Assembly: GCF_019400745.1 (NCBI RefSeq)
Contig: NZ_WJIB01000020.1
Location: 39,522-103,521 of the forward strand
DNA from: Cohnella sp. CFH 77786
GTDB taxonomy: Bacteria; Bacillota; Bacilli; Paenibacillales; Paenibacillaceae
DNA: 64,000 nt
Direction of reading: 5' to 3'
The notes beneath the pieces are model-generated. The model saw nothing but the letters and a program-made list of their open reading frames with translations, did no database searches and was not told the origin of the DNA. Position numbers and translations under genes: made by a program. Positions 52,389-61,648 of the stretch are shown here, in pieces. Positions within the stretch are counted from its first letter, which is position 1; each line of letters opens with the position of its first letter.

Positions 52389-54161
52389 ATGAAGCTCCGC
52401 AACAAGATGGTGCTGGCCAACTTCCTGTTCTTTATTCTACCGTTCATGATCATCGGGTTCTTCGTCGTCGATCAGTACCGGCAGTCCGCCCTCGACAAAG
52501 CGACCGAGCAGACGAAAGGCACGATCGAGCGGGTGAAGACGCGCGCCGAAGAGATGCTGGACGTCGTCATCGCGGCTTCGAGCCGGCTCATGCTGGACTC
52601 CGATCTCGAGACGATCGTCACGACCCGGTACCAGAACACGTTCGACGTCGTGGACGCCTACCGGGAATATGAGAAGTTCAGATCGTATTACACCGATTTC
52701 AACCCGGAGATTTCCCGGATCAAGCTGTACGTCGACAACCCCACGCTGCTCAACAACTGGGAGTTCTTGCCGATCGACGAGGAGACGAAAAAAAGCTTTT
52801 GGTTCGAAAAGGCGCAGGAGCAGAGCGGTCTCATCGGCTGGTACTACTTCCAGGACGTCACGCGCAATCGGAACAGCATGCTGAGCCTGGTTCGGGGCGT
52901 CTATTTTCCGAGTACGAAGACGTTCGGCGTGCAGGTGATGGACGTCAACACGAACCTTCTGGATTCCATGCTGCGGCAAGAGAACACGGAGACCCTGCTG
53001 GCGGATGCGAACGGCGTGATCGTCGCCTCGAACCGCGCGAGCCTGATCGGCCGGAAAATCGAAGTGACCCACCTGGGGCCGAAGGCGGCCTCGCTTACGC
53101 CCGGCACCTACGATATGACCGTCGACGGTCACAAATCGAAGGTGCTCGTGGACGAGTTCATGCCGGATAAGAGCTTCACCGGCCTGCGCATCATGACCGT
53201 TTCGCCGATCGAGAGCATCGTGCGGGAAGCGAACCATATCAGCCGGACGGGCCTGCAGATCATCAGCGTGGCGGCGGTGCTGGCTCTTATCTTGATCTAT
53301 TTGATCTGCACGATGCTCACCAAACGGCTCCTCAATTTCAGCCGGCAGATCAGCAGAGTGTCCATGGGCAACTTCAACGTGGCGCTGGAGGTGGACGGCA
53401 ACGACGAAATCGGGCAGATCACGCGGCAGTTCAACCAGATGGTCGCCAACATCCGGGAGCTGATGGAGGAAGTGAAGAGGTCCCACGAGCAAACGAACGA
53501 GCTGGAGCGCAAGCAGAGCGAAATCAGACTCAAAATGCTCGCGAGCCAGATCAACCCCCACTTCCTGTACAATGCCCTGGAATCGATCCGGATGAAGGCG
53601 CATCTTAAAGGCGAGAAGGAGATTTCCCAGGCGGTGAAGATGCTGGGCAAGCTCATGCGCAAAAACCTGGAGATCAAGGGGCAGGAAATCAGCCTGAAGG
53701 ACGAGATCGAAATCGTCCGGTGTTATCTGGAAATCCAGAAGTTCCGGCACGATTCCCGGCTCGAATACGACATCGAGATCGAGCCGGGAGCGGAGCGGGT
53801 CTTGCTTCTGCCGCTCCTCATCCAGCCGCTCGTGGAAAATTCGGTCATCCACGGCCTCGAGCGGCATTTCGGCGGAGGCAAGGTTGCGGTCCGGGCGCAT
53901 CTGGAGGACGGCGGACTGACGGTAACGGTCGAGGACAACGGCATCGGTTTCTCTCCGGAGAAGCTGGAGGCCGTCCGGCAATCGCTGGCCGAGCAAGAAG
54001 CCGAGCGCATCGGCTTGAACAATATCCAGCAGCGGCTGCGGCTCACCTACGGGAGCCGGTCGGAGCTGCGGATCGAGAGCAACATGCAAGGGACCAACGT
54101 TTCGTTCTGGATCCCGCTGAAGGAGGGAATCGCGCATGTACAGAGTGCTGATCGTCGATGA
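52389..54161 (+). CDS. YesM-type sensor histidine kinase
   Basis: 590 residues from ATG 52389. Helices at about 8-28 and 289-309 flank an extracellular sensor domain; HAMP follows (310-362), then the His-kinase motif SQINPHFLYNALESIRMKAH with phosphoaccepting His391, and the ATP domain with QPLVENSVIHGLE and DNGIGF. A GGAGGG lies ideally for a CTG at 52356, in frame 11 codons upstream, while the ATG has no such site, so the true N-terminus may be longer. It overlaps the response-regulator gene by 26 bp and probably senses a sugar. Confidence 0.92.
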   Translation: MKLRNKMVLANFLFFILPFMIIGFFVVDQYRQSALDKATEQTKGTIERVKTRAEEMLDVVIAASSRLMLDSDLETIVTTRYQNTFDVVDAYREYEKFRSYYTDFNPEISRIKLYVDNPTLLNNWEFLPIDEETKKSFWFEKAQEQSGLIGWYYFQDVTRNRNSMLSLVRGVYFPSTKTFGVQVMDVNTNLLDSMLRQENTETLLADANGVIVASNRASLIGRKIEVTHLGPKAASLTPGTYDMTVDGHKSKVLVDEFMPDKSFTGLRIMTVSPIESIVREANHISRTGLQIISVAAVLALILIYLICTMLTKRLLNFSRQISRVSMGNFNVALEVDGNDEIGQITRQFNQMVANIRELMEEVKRSHEQTNELERKQSEIRLKMLASQINPHFLYNALESIRMKAHLKGEKEISQAVKMLGKLMRKNLEIKGQEISLKDEIEIVRCYLEIQKFRHDSRLEYDIEIEPGAERVLLLPLLIQPLVENSVIHGLERHFGGGKVAVRAHLEDGGLTVTVEDNGIGFSPEKLEAVRQSLAEQEAERIGLNNIQQRLRLTYGSRSELRIESNMQGTNVSFWIPLKEGIAHVQSADRR

Positions 54162-55671
54162 CGAACCGCTGATCCGCGAAGGATTGAAGACGATCGTCGA
54201 TTGGGAGAAGCATGGGTTCGAGGTCGCGGCAACTGCGACTGACGGCATGGACGCGCTGCAGAAGCTTCCTGACTGCAAGCCGGATTTGATGATCGTCGAT
54301 ATCCGGATGCCCGGCATGGACGGCATCAAGCTGATGCGGACGATTCAGGGCCAATACCGGCCGAGCCCTCGGTTCCTTATCCTGAGCGGATACGCGGATT
54401 TCGATTACGCCCGGGCCGCCTTGCAGATGAGGGCGGACGGGTACATGCTGAAGCCGGTGGACGAGGATGAGCTGATCGATCATCTCGCCAATTTGAAGCA
54501 GCTTCTGGACGAGGGAAAGGCGGCTGACAGGCAGTCCGTCGGCCTTCGAAAGGAGCGGATCGTCCAACTCCTGCTTACCGGGGAAGCGAACGGGATTCCG
54601 GATTCGGACCTGGCCGGATGGGACTGGCCCGCGTACGAAGTCGTTCTCGTCAAGCTGCAAAACCGGACGGAAATCGATGCGTCCGTCATCGCGCACATCA
54701 AGTCGAAGCTGATGGAGACGTTCGACGCGTCCGGAGCCGGAACCGTGTTCTCCATGGATCCGTTTCTGGGCATCCTGCTCGGCCGCGCAGGTATCGCGGC
54801 CGATGACGTTCGCGCGCATAAGACGGCTTATGAGGGCATCGCGGCCGCATGCCGGGAATACGGCGTCGATTTCACCGCGGTATCGGGCGGCGCCGTCCGC
54901 GATCCGCGCGAGACGGACCGTTCGTACCTCCGGGCGCTCGAGCTCATGGCGCACCGGTTCATCTACGAAGGCGGCCGGATCCATGTCCGGGAGCCGCAGA
55001 CGGAACGGGAATGCGGCTTCGACCGGGCGGAAACGGAAGAGAAAATTTATCTGGCGCTCGATCTCGGCAATTCGGAAGGCGTCGAGGCGCTGATCCGCGA
55101 AGCCGGCAACGCGATGCTGGCGTCGGGGATGTCCGAGCTGGACATCAAGACGGCTTTCGTGCAGATGATGACGAACGTCATCGGCAAGCTGGCGCAGAGC
55201 CGCCCGGAATTCCGGGACAAGAGCGAGACGTTCTCCACCGAGTTGTTCGATGTGTATTGCGAGTACCGCTATTACGCGCTGATCGAACGGCTGTGCGCGA
55301 TTGGCGCCGCGATGGCCGCGAAGCTGGACGGCTACGGGACGGACAAGCAGATCCGGAAGCTGCTTGACCTGATCCACCGCAACTACCACGAGAACCTGAA
55401 GCTCGAGACGCTGGCGGAGGTGTTCAATTACAACAGCTCCTATCTCGGCAAACTGTTCAAGAACACGACGGGCGAGCATTTCAACACGTATTTGGACAAA
55501 GTCCGCATCGAGAAAGCAAAGGAATTCCTCGACCAGGGGATGAAGGTGTACCAAGTGGCGGAGAAGGTCGGCTATTCGAACGTCGACTATTTCCACAGCA
55601 AATTCCGCAAATACGTCGGAACTTCCCCTTCCGCGTACCGGAAGCAGATTACCACGGTCGGCGACCCGTAA
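54136..55671 (+). CDS. YesN-type response regulator with AraC DNA-binding domain
   Basis: 511 residues. The receiver domain (1-120) has Asp8/Asp9, phosphoacceptor Asp55 (IVDIRMPGMDG) and the conserved Lys in YMLKPVDEDEL. A long middle region (about 130-400) precedes two AraC helix-turn-helix motifs (LETLAEVFNYNSSYLGKLFK, VYQVAEKVGYSNVDYFHSKF). Paired with the kinase, it should activate the following ABC transporter genes and perhaps the divergent GH3 gene. AAGGAGGG precedes the ATG. Confidence 0.95.
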   Translation: MYRVLIVDDEPLIREGLKTIVDWEKHGFEVAATATDGMDALQKLPDCKPDLMIVDIRMPGMDGIKLMRTIQGQYRPSPRFLILSGYADFDYARAALQMRADGYMLKPVDEDELIDHLANLKQLLDEGKAADRQSVGLRKERIVQLLLTGEANGIPDSDLAGWDWPAYEVVLVKLQNRTEIDASVIAHIKSKLMETFDASGAGTVFSMDPFLGILLGRAGIAADDVRAHKTAYEGIAAACREYGVDFTAVSGGAVRDPRETDRSYLRALELMAHRFIYEGGRIHVREPQTERECGFDRAETEEKIYLALDLGNSEGVEALIREAGNAMLASGMSELDIKTAFVQMMTNVIGKLAQSRPEFRDKSETFSTELFDVYCEYRYYALIERLCAIGAAMAAKLDGYGTDKQIRKLLDLIHRNYHENLKLETLAEVFNYNSSYLGKLFKNTTGEHFNTYLDKVRIEKAKEFLDQGMKVYQVAEKVGYSNVDYFHSKFRKYVGTSPSAYRKQITTVGDP

Positions 55672-55889
55672 ACAGGCGCCGATTTTTCTTTGCTCGTTTT
55701 CGGGGGCTCCCCCAAAAAGGAATCGGAATATGCTTCAGAGCATTGCGTCACTTTTGGGGGGAAACTATGGTGTGCGGATTTTTATATGATTTTGTGCCGG
55801 ATCCTTCCGGTAGAGTCCGAGGCGGGATTTCTTTATCATGATGGATAAGCGCATGATACGCATCAAGACGCACAGCAAGGAGGAATGAA

Positions 55890-56855
55890 ATGCAAGCGGT
55901 CCCAACCCCCCATCCGGCCGCCTCACGATCCGTGGGAGCGAAAAAAAGCAACTTCTGGAAGGTTGCCTTGCGGAATCGATATCTGTATATGATGTCCCTG
56001 CCTTTCGTCATCTGGGCGTTCGTATTCAGCTACTACCCGCTCTGGGGATGGCTGATCGCGTTCCAGAAATGGAAGCCGGGCAAGTCGATCTGGGAGCAGA
56101 AATGGGTCGGCTTCGACCAGTTCAAGGCGCTGTTCCAGGACGATCTCTTCTATCAGGTGCTTCGCAACACGGTTGCGATGAGCGTCATGGGTTTGATTGC
56201 ATCGTTCACGGTGTCGATAACGTTCGCCATCATGATGAACGAGCTGCGCGGCATGTTCTTCAAGCGGGCCGTGCAGACGATTTCCTACCTGCCCCATTTC
56301 GTCTCGTGGGCGGTCGCGTCCAGCATCATCACAAGAATGCTGTCGAGCGACAACGGGGTCGTGAACGACCTGCTGATGTGGCTCGGCTTGATCCAGCAGC
56401 CGGTCCAGTGGATGGGCCAAGGCCATTTGTTCTGGGGAATCGTCACGGTCTCCGATGTGTGGAAGGAAACGGGCTGGAACGCCATCATCTATTTGGCCGC
56501 CATGGCCGGCATCGCTCCCGAGCTGTATGAAGCGGCGAAGGTGGACGGGGCCAGCCGCCTGCGACAGATCTGGCACATCACGCTGCCGGGCATCCGCTCC
56601 ACGATCATCATTCTGGTGATTCTGTCCATTGGCAATCTCATTAACACCGGCTTCGAAAAACAGTTCCTTCTCGGCAACAACCTGGTGCGGGACTATTCCC
56701 AGGTGCTGGACCTGTACTCGTTGCAGTACGGAATTCAATTGAGCCGGTATTCCTTCGGCACGGCCATCAATATATTCAATTCCGTCGTCAGTCTGGTTCT
56801 TCTGTTCACCGCCAACGGGATTTTCAAACGGATGACGAAAGAAAGCATCATTTAA
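55890..56855 (+). CDS. Sugar ABC transporter permease, LplB/UgpA-like
   Basis: 321 residues, six membrane helices, with the ABC permease EAA loop LYEAAKVDGASRLRQIWHIT LPG (about 225-247). The start LRNRYLYMMSLPFVIWAFVF is typical of the LplB group of Paenibacillus. With the next permease it forms the channel for an oligosaccharide importer. AAGGAGG lies 6 bases before the ATG. The importing ATPase is not in the window; such importers commonly use a shared MsmK-type ATPase. Confidence 0.93.
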   Translation: MQAVPTPHPAASRSVGAKKSNFWKVALRNRYLYMMSLPFVIWAFVFSYYPLWGWLIAFQKWKPGKSIWEQKWVGFDQFKALFQDDLFYQVLRNTVAMSVMGLIASFTVSITFAIMMNELRGMFFKRAVQTISYLPHFVSWAVASSIITRMLSSDNGVVNDLLMWLGLIQQPVQWMGQGHLFWGIVTVSDVWKETGWNAIIYLAAMAGIAPELYEAAKVDGASRLRQIWHITLPGIRSTIIILVILSIGNLINTGFEKQFLLGNNLVRDYSQVLDLYSLQYGIQLSRYSFGTAINIFNSVVSLVLLFTANGIFKRMTKESII

Positions 56856-56868
56856 GGAGGAAGCCGCC

Positions 56869-57777
56869 ATGACCACGCGAAAAATGACCAAAGGGGCTCC
56901 TCTGTCCGACCGCTTGTTCGACGTTGTTATCGCCATCGTAATGGTTTTCGTCGTCATCGTGACGCTGTATCCGTTCCTGAACGTTCTCGCGCTATCGTTC
57001 AACGATTCGACGGACAGCGTCCGGGGGGGCATCACGATCTTCCCCCGGGAATTCACGCTGAAGAACTACAGCATCATTTTCTCCTTCTCCGGACTGATCA
57101 CCGGATTCAAGATTTCGGTGCTGCGGACCGTCATCGGCACGATTCTGGGACTCATCAGCGCTTCCATGCTCGCCTATACGCTGGCGCGGCCGGATTTCCA
57201 GGGGCGCAAGTTCGTCTCGAAATATTTGGCGATCACGATGTACGTTTCCGCGGGTCTCATTCCGTTCTATCTGCTGATCAAAGACCTCCACATGATGAAT
57301 ACGTTCGCCGTCTATGTCTTGCCGGGAATCGTCAGCGCGTTCAACGTGTTCGTCATCCGGTCGTTCATCGACGGAATCCCCTTCGCGCTCCAGGAATCGG
57401 CGAAGATCGACGGGGCCAACGATTTCACGATCTATTGGCGGGTCGTGCTGCCGATGACGACGCCGGCGCTGGCGACGATCGCCCTGTTCCTGGCCGTCGG
57501 CCAATGGAATGCCTGGTTCGATACGTTCCTGTATAACGGTTCCAGCGAGAACCTGACAACCTTGCAGTTCGAGCTGACGAAGGTGTTGCTCAGCACGACG
57601 GCCGGCAACAACGGGGATTACCACAGCACGAATATGACGCAAGTCCTGTCCAGCGTGTCGCCGGAATCCGTTAAGATGGCGATCACGATCGTCGTCACCA
57701 TTCCGATTCTGCTCGTCTATCCGTTCCTTCAGCGCTATTTCGTGAGAGGCTTGACGCTCGGTGCCGTGAAAGGCTGA
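56869..57777 (+). CDS. Sugar ABC transporter permease, LplC/YtcP-like
   Basis: 302 residues, six membrane helices. Marks: SDRLFDVVIAIVMVFVVIVT, TLYPFLNVLALSFN and the EAA loop ALQESAKIDGANDFTIYWRV. The end RYFVRGLTLGAVKG is characteristic of LplC-type permeases. AAGGAGG lies 7 bases before the ATG, and only 13 bp separate it from the first permease gene. Confidence 0.95.
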   Translation: MTTRKMTKGAPLSDRLFDVVIAIVMVFVVIVTLYPFLNVLALSFNDSTDSVRGGITIFPREFTLKNYSIIFSFSGLITGFKISVLRTVIGTILGLISASMLAYTLARPDFQGRKFVSKYLAITMYVSAGLIPFYLLIKDLHMMNTFAVYVLPGIVSAFNVFVIRSFIDGIPFALQESAKIDGANDFTIYWRVVLPMTTPALATIALFLAVGQWNAWFDTFLYNGSSENLTTLQFELTKVLLSTTAGNNGDYHSTNMTQVLSSVSPESVKMAITIVVTIPILLVYPFLQRYFVRGLTLGAVKG

Positions 57778-57873
57778 TGCACCGGAATTCGGACATCGAT
57801 CGGTATCAACAGGGACAACCTGTTCATACGCATATACGCATCTCGCATTATCCACTCAGGAGGGGTACAAACG

Positions 57874-59601
57874 ATGGCAAAACAAAGAAAATGGCCGGTT
57901 CTGCTCATGAGCACCGCGCTTATCGCCGGTTTGCTCGCCGGCTGCGGCGGCAAGAACGACAGCGGCGCAAGCCCGTCCGGCAGCGCGCCGGCAAGCGGTT
58001 CCTCTTCGGCTTCGGCGTCCGCGACGCCTGAAGATTTGAAACCGATTACGCTTACGTACTACAGTGAAGACGTGAATCCGAACTGGGCGAACATGCAGGA
58101 TGAAACGGGCAAATACATCACGGAGAAAACGGGCGTGACCCTCAACGCGGAATTCGCGGTCGGCGACGCCGCCCAGAAATCCGCGCTGATCGCGAGCAGC
58201 GGCAAATATCCGGACATCATCAGCGCCAAAGGAAACATCAACAAATTCGTCGATGCCGGCGCGGTCATCGACCTGACGGACCTGATCGACAAATACGCCC
58301 CGAACATCAAGAAGGTTTACGGGGACCAGATGAAACGCCTCCGCTACAGCAACGAAGACCATGCGATCTACGCGCTGCCAACGTATTCTGGCGTGGGTCA
58401 GATCAACTTCGAAGCCGGCGGCGGATTCGAGCTGCAGCACCGCGTCGTGAAGGAGCTCGGCTACCCGAAGATCCGCACGGTCAAAGACTACGAGAACGCG
58501 ATCAAGCAATATCTCGCGAAGCATCCGACCGACGACAAGGGCAACAAGAACATCGGTCTGACGCTTAACGCAGACGATTGGCATATGTATATCTCCGTGA
58601 CAAACCCGGCTGTCCAGACGACCGGCGGCTCGGATGACGGCGAATACAGCGTCGATATCAACACGCAGAAAGTGACGTACCACTTCCTCCGTCCGGAAGA
58701 GAAGGAATATTTCCGCTGGCTGAACCACATGAACGCGGAAGGACTGCTGGACAAGGAGAGCTTCGTTCAGAAATATGACCAGTATAAGGCGAAGGTCGCT
58801 TCCGGCCGCGTACTCGGCTTGATCGACGCGATCTGGGATTACGCAGACGGCGAGAACGCGCTGAAAGCCGAAGGCAAATTCGACCAAACCTATGGCCACT
58901 ACCCGGTTACGATGGACGAAAGCACCAAGGATCCTTCTTTCTGGCCGACGGGCTTCATGGCCGGCTGGGGCGTCGCGATTTCCAAAACGAACCCGGATCC
59001 GGTCCGGACGATCAAGTTCCTCGACTGGCTCGCTTCCGACGAAGGCCAAGTCCTGTTGAACTGGGGCATCGAGGGCAAGCACTACACGGTCGAGAACGGC
59101 AAACGTGTCATGATCAAGGAAGTGAACGACCGCCGCATCAACGATGCCACCAACTTCGCCAAAGAAACGGGCATCGGCTTCTACAACCTGATGTCCGCGC
59201 ATTACGGGGACGGCGTGAAGGATCCGACGGGCAATTATTACACGCTGAAAAACCCCCAACAGCTGGTGGAAAACTACAGCGACGTGGAGAAGGAAGTTCT
59301 GAAGAACTACGGCGCGACGATTTGGAAAGACCTGTTCCCGAAAGAAGACGAATTCAAGGTTAAACCGTGGGGCGCGGCTTGGAACATCCCGATTCCATCC
59401 GACAACGACGCCACTGTCCTCGACGAGAAGCTGAAGAACATTACTTGGAAAATGATTCCGAAGGCCATTCTCGCCAAGCCGGAAGAGTTCGATGCCGTTT
59501 GGGCCGATTACATCGCCCAGCTGGAGAAAGCGGACGTCCACAAAGCGGAACAGCTTCACGAGCAGCTCGTCAAAGACCGCGTCAAGCTGTGGAACGAATA
59601 A
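57874..59601 (+). CDS. Extracellular sugar-binding lipoprotein, LplA-like
   Basis: 575 residues. The lipobox is LLAGCGG with Cys24. A Ser/Ala-rich linker follows (about 30-52), then a large cluster F/D type binding domain (LTYYSEDVNPNWANMQDETG, HYPVTMDESTKDPSFWPTGF, ending VKDRVKLWNE). It captures the oligosaccharide outside the cell and hands it to the two permeases. AGGAGG lies 10 bases upstream. The 96-bp gap before it holds no gene. Confidence 0.93.
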   Translation: MAKQRKWPVLLMSTALIAGLLAGCGGKNDSGASPSGSAPASGSSSASASATPEDLKPITLTYYSEDVNPNWANMQDETGKYITEKTGVTLNAEFAVGDAAQKSALIASSGKYPDIISAKGNINKFVDAGAVIDLTDLIDKYAPNIKKVYGDQMKRLRYSNEDHAIYALPTYSGVGQINFEAGGGFELQHRVVKELGYPKIRTVKDYENAIKQYLAKHPTDDKGNKNIGLTLNADDWHMYISVTNPAVQTTGGSDDGEYSVDINTQKVTYHFLRPEEKEYFRWLNHMNAEGLLDKESFVQKYDQYKAKVASGRVLGLIDAIWDYADGENALKAEGKFDQTYGHYPVTMDESTKDPSFWPTGFMAGWGVAISKTNPDPVRTIKFLDWLASDEGQVLLNWGIEGKHYTVENGKRVMIKEVNDRRINDATNFAKETGIGFYNLMSAHYGDGVKDPTGNYYTLKNPQQLVENYSDVEKEVLKNYGATIWKDLFPKEDEFKVKPWGAAWNIPIPSDNDATVLDEKLKNITWKMIPKAILAKPEEFDAVWADYIAQLEKADVHKAEQLHEQLVKDRVKLWNE

Positions 59602-59620
59602 GATAGGCGCTCTGATGGGA

Positions 59621-59660
59621 ACGGGGCTCGGACAACGGTTGTCCGAGCTCCGTTTTTTTT
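59621..59660 (+). terminator. Terminator of the ABC operon
   Basis: ACGG-GCTCGGACAA pairs with TTGTCCGAGC-CCGT, followed by eight T. Confidence 0.95.
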
Positions 59661-59661
59661 A

Positions 59662-59855
59662 GTGATTCAGAAAGTATAAAATCTGCGATACTTTTCTGAC
59701 TCACTTCGATAAAACGTCTATCCGTCCGAAAAGGACGGCGTAGCCGTTTTACTTAATCATTCAGAATTTAAAAGTTTCACTCTTTTCATTTCCGAATGAT
59801 CTTCGATAAAAACGACATTCTATGTCCCTACAGGACGACGAAGTCGTTTTTACTT
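59662..59855. repeat. Two copies of a composite hairpin element (H1-H2-H1-H2)
   Basis: H1 (59662-59705): GTGATTCAGAAAGTAT pairs with ATACTTTTCTGACTCAC. H2 (59711-59754): AAAACG...CGTTTT with inner CCGTCC/GGACGG, ending ACTT. H1' (59756-59800): ATCATTC...GAATGAT. H2' (59808-59855): AAAACGAC...GTCGTTTT, ending ACTT. Both H2 copies follow CTTCGATAAA. The block begins directly after the terminator T-run. The rest of the gap to 59930 is empty. Confidence 0.85.
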
Positions 59856-59930
59856 GCATGTTGCTGTCCTTCGGGGAGGGAATTGAGGTATGATGGAGTT
59901 AGAAAATATTGGGATTGGGGGAGAAAGGAT

Positions 59931-61115
59931 ATGGCGGAAATCCGGCAGCTCAAGGCGGAAGAATTCGACGAGCGCATGAAGCTGTCCCAGTTCGCGTTCC
60001 AGTTTCAAATTCCGGCGGAGCAAATGGAGAAGCGGAGGGCGGCGTTTCACCCGGACCGGCATTACGGGCTGTTCGACGAGGACGGCAGGCTGCTGTCGGC
60101 GCTGCTGCTCATCCCTTACGAGGCGTGGGTGCGGGGACGGAAGCTGAAGATGGGCGGCGTGGCCGCCGTCGCTTCCTGGCCGGATGCCCGCCGGCAAGGC
60201 GGCGTGACGCGGCTGCTGACCCACTCGTTCGAGACGATGAGACGGCAGGGCCAGAGCCTCAGCATGCTGCATCCGTTCTCTTTCCCGTTTTACCGCAAAT
60301 ATGGCTACGAAATGACCATCGAGCGCAAGCGCTATACGCTGGACTTGAAACACCTGCCGCCGCGCCGGGAGACGCCGGGAACGGTGCAGATCGTGGACAA
60401 GGACATCGGGTTGCTGAACCCGGTTTACGAGGCATACGCTTCCCGGTACGACAGCACGATCGTGAGGACGGAAGAATGGTGGAACAATCAGGTGCTGTCC
60501 AAACCCGGCCTTGCGGCCGTTTATTTCGACGAGGCGGGGCGGGCGCAGGGGTATGTCTTATATGAAGTCGCGGACAAATCGATGAACGTTCACGAGTGGA
60601 TCGCGCTCACTGACGAGGCTAGAGTGGCCTTATGGAGCTACGCGGCTAACCACGACTCGATGATCGAACGGCTGAAGGTCACGGTGCCGGCCGACGATGC
60701 GCTGCCGTTCCTCGTGCCGGATCCCCGGTTCAAGCAGGAGCTAGAGCCGTATTTCATGTCGCGGATCGTGGACGCGGAGGCGTTCGTGGCCCAGTACTCG
60801 TTCCTGCGGACCGGCGAGGCGATGGAAATCGATTTGACGGTTGAGGACGCGTATGCGCCATGGAACGACGGGGCGTTCCGGCTGCGCGTAGACGGCGCGG
60901 GGGCGGGCATGCTGGAGAAGCTGCCGGAAGGCGTGAGCCCCGCGGCGGCGGGCGGGGTGCGCTGCGATATCGCGGCGCTGGCGGCGCTGCTGGTCGGAGG
61001 ACGCAAGGCCGGCTGGCTGCTCGAGATCGGCCGGCTGAACGGCTCCCGGGAAGCGGCGGAGGCGCTGGAGCGCGTCGTGCCGGGGCAGCGGCCGTACTTG
61101 GCGGACTTCTTTTAA
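59931..61115 (+). CDS. GNAT acetyltransferase, Eis-like
   Basis: 394 residues from ATG 59931 (GAAAGGAT directly upstream); the frame is open further 5' but covers the H2' repeat. Build: N-terminal GNAT domain (about 1-150: GGVAAVASWPDARRQGGVTRLL is the acetyl-CoA loop), a second GNAT-like domain, and a C-terminal sterol-carrier-like domain (DLTVEDAYAPWNDGAFRLRV onward). Eis-type enzymes acetylate amines, including aminoglycosides, at several positions. The physiological substrate here is unknown. Confidence 0.85.
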   Translation: MAEIRQLKAEEFDERMKLSQFAFQFQIPAEQMEKRRAAFHPDRHYGLFDEDGRLLSALLLIPYEAWVRGRKLKMGGVAAVASWPDARRQGGVTRLLTHSFETMRRQGQSLSMLHPFSFPFYRKYGYEMTIERKRYTLDLKHLPPRRETPGTVQIVDKDIGLLNPVYEAYASRYDSTIVRTEEWWNNQVLSKPGLAAVYFDEAGRAQGYVLYEVADKSMNVHEWIALTDEARVALWSYAANHDSMIERLKVTVPADDALPFLVPDPRFKQELEPYFMSRIVDAEAFVAQYSFLRTGEAMEIDLTVEDAYAPWNDGAFRLRVDGAGAGMLEKLPEGVSPAAAGGVRCDIAALAALLVGGRKAGWLLEIGRLNGSREAAEALERVVPGQRPYLADFF

Positions 61116-61141
61116 CGGAAATTGGCGAATCCTCCGAACGG

Positions 61142-61171
61142 TTGTCAACCTCACGCCGCTTGTGATAGAAT
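61142..61171 (+). promoter_or_regulatory. Promoter of secG
   Basis: TTGTCA (61142-61147), 18 bp, TAGAAT (61166-61171), about 90 bp before the secG start. Confidence 0.55.
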
Positions 61172-61260
61172 GAAAATACTGTTTTTGTAGATGCGGCTGT
61201 TGCCGTTTATCCTTCGTGAATCAGGAAGCATCGTGTCTCGGCACTTGGGAGGTGGAAGCG

Positions 61261-61500
61261 TTGGAAATTTTCTTGAAGATCGTGCTGGTCATTTTCTCGC
61301 TGGGCCTGATCGCCGTCGTTCTGCTGCAGCGCGGCAAGAGCGCGGGTCTGTCGGGTGCCATCTCCGGCGGTGCTGAGCACTTGTTCGGCAAGCAGAAAGC
61401 CCGCGGCTTGGATCTGTTCCTGCAGCGGCTGACGATCGTTCTGGCGGCGGGATTCTTCATCCTGGCCCTGGTCGTCGCTTTCTTCGTGAAGCAGGGTTAA
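61261..61500 (+). CDS. secG: Preprotein translocase subunit SecG
   Basis: 79 residues from TTG 61261, 5 bases after GGAGGTGG; a GTG 15 codons earlier lacks a site and would lengthen the protein beyond the family size. Two membrane helices (about 3-22 and 55-75) enclose the highly conserved LLQRGKSAGLSGAISGGAEH and LFGKQKARGLD. It is part of the SecYEG channel. rnr follows, as commonly in Bacillales. Confidence 0.96.
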   Translation: MEIFLKIVLVIFSLGLIAVVLLQRGKSAGLSGAISGGAEHLFGKQKARGLDLFLQRLTIVLAAGFFILALVVAFFVKQG

Positions 61501-61512
61501 GGATATCGGGAA

Positions 61513-61543
61513 CAGCAGGGAGCGCTCGCTTCCTGCTTTTTTT
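61513..61543 (+). terminator. secG terminator
   Basis: AGCAGG-AGC pairs with GCT-CCTGCT, followed by seven T. Confidence 0.9.
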
Positions 61544-61586
61544 GTGATTCAGGAAGTATAAAATCCTTCATCCTTCTCTGAAATGA
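61544..61586. repeat. Dispersed H1 element, single copy
   Basis: GTGATTCAGGAAGTATAAAA followed by TC is almost identical to the start of H1 at 59662, and again begins exactly at the end of a terminator T-run. Confidence 0.8.
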
Positions 61587-61648
61587 CGGGGATCCGGTTG
61601 CCGCACGGACAAAGCGTGTATACTATACAGAAGGACGAGGTGATGCGG

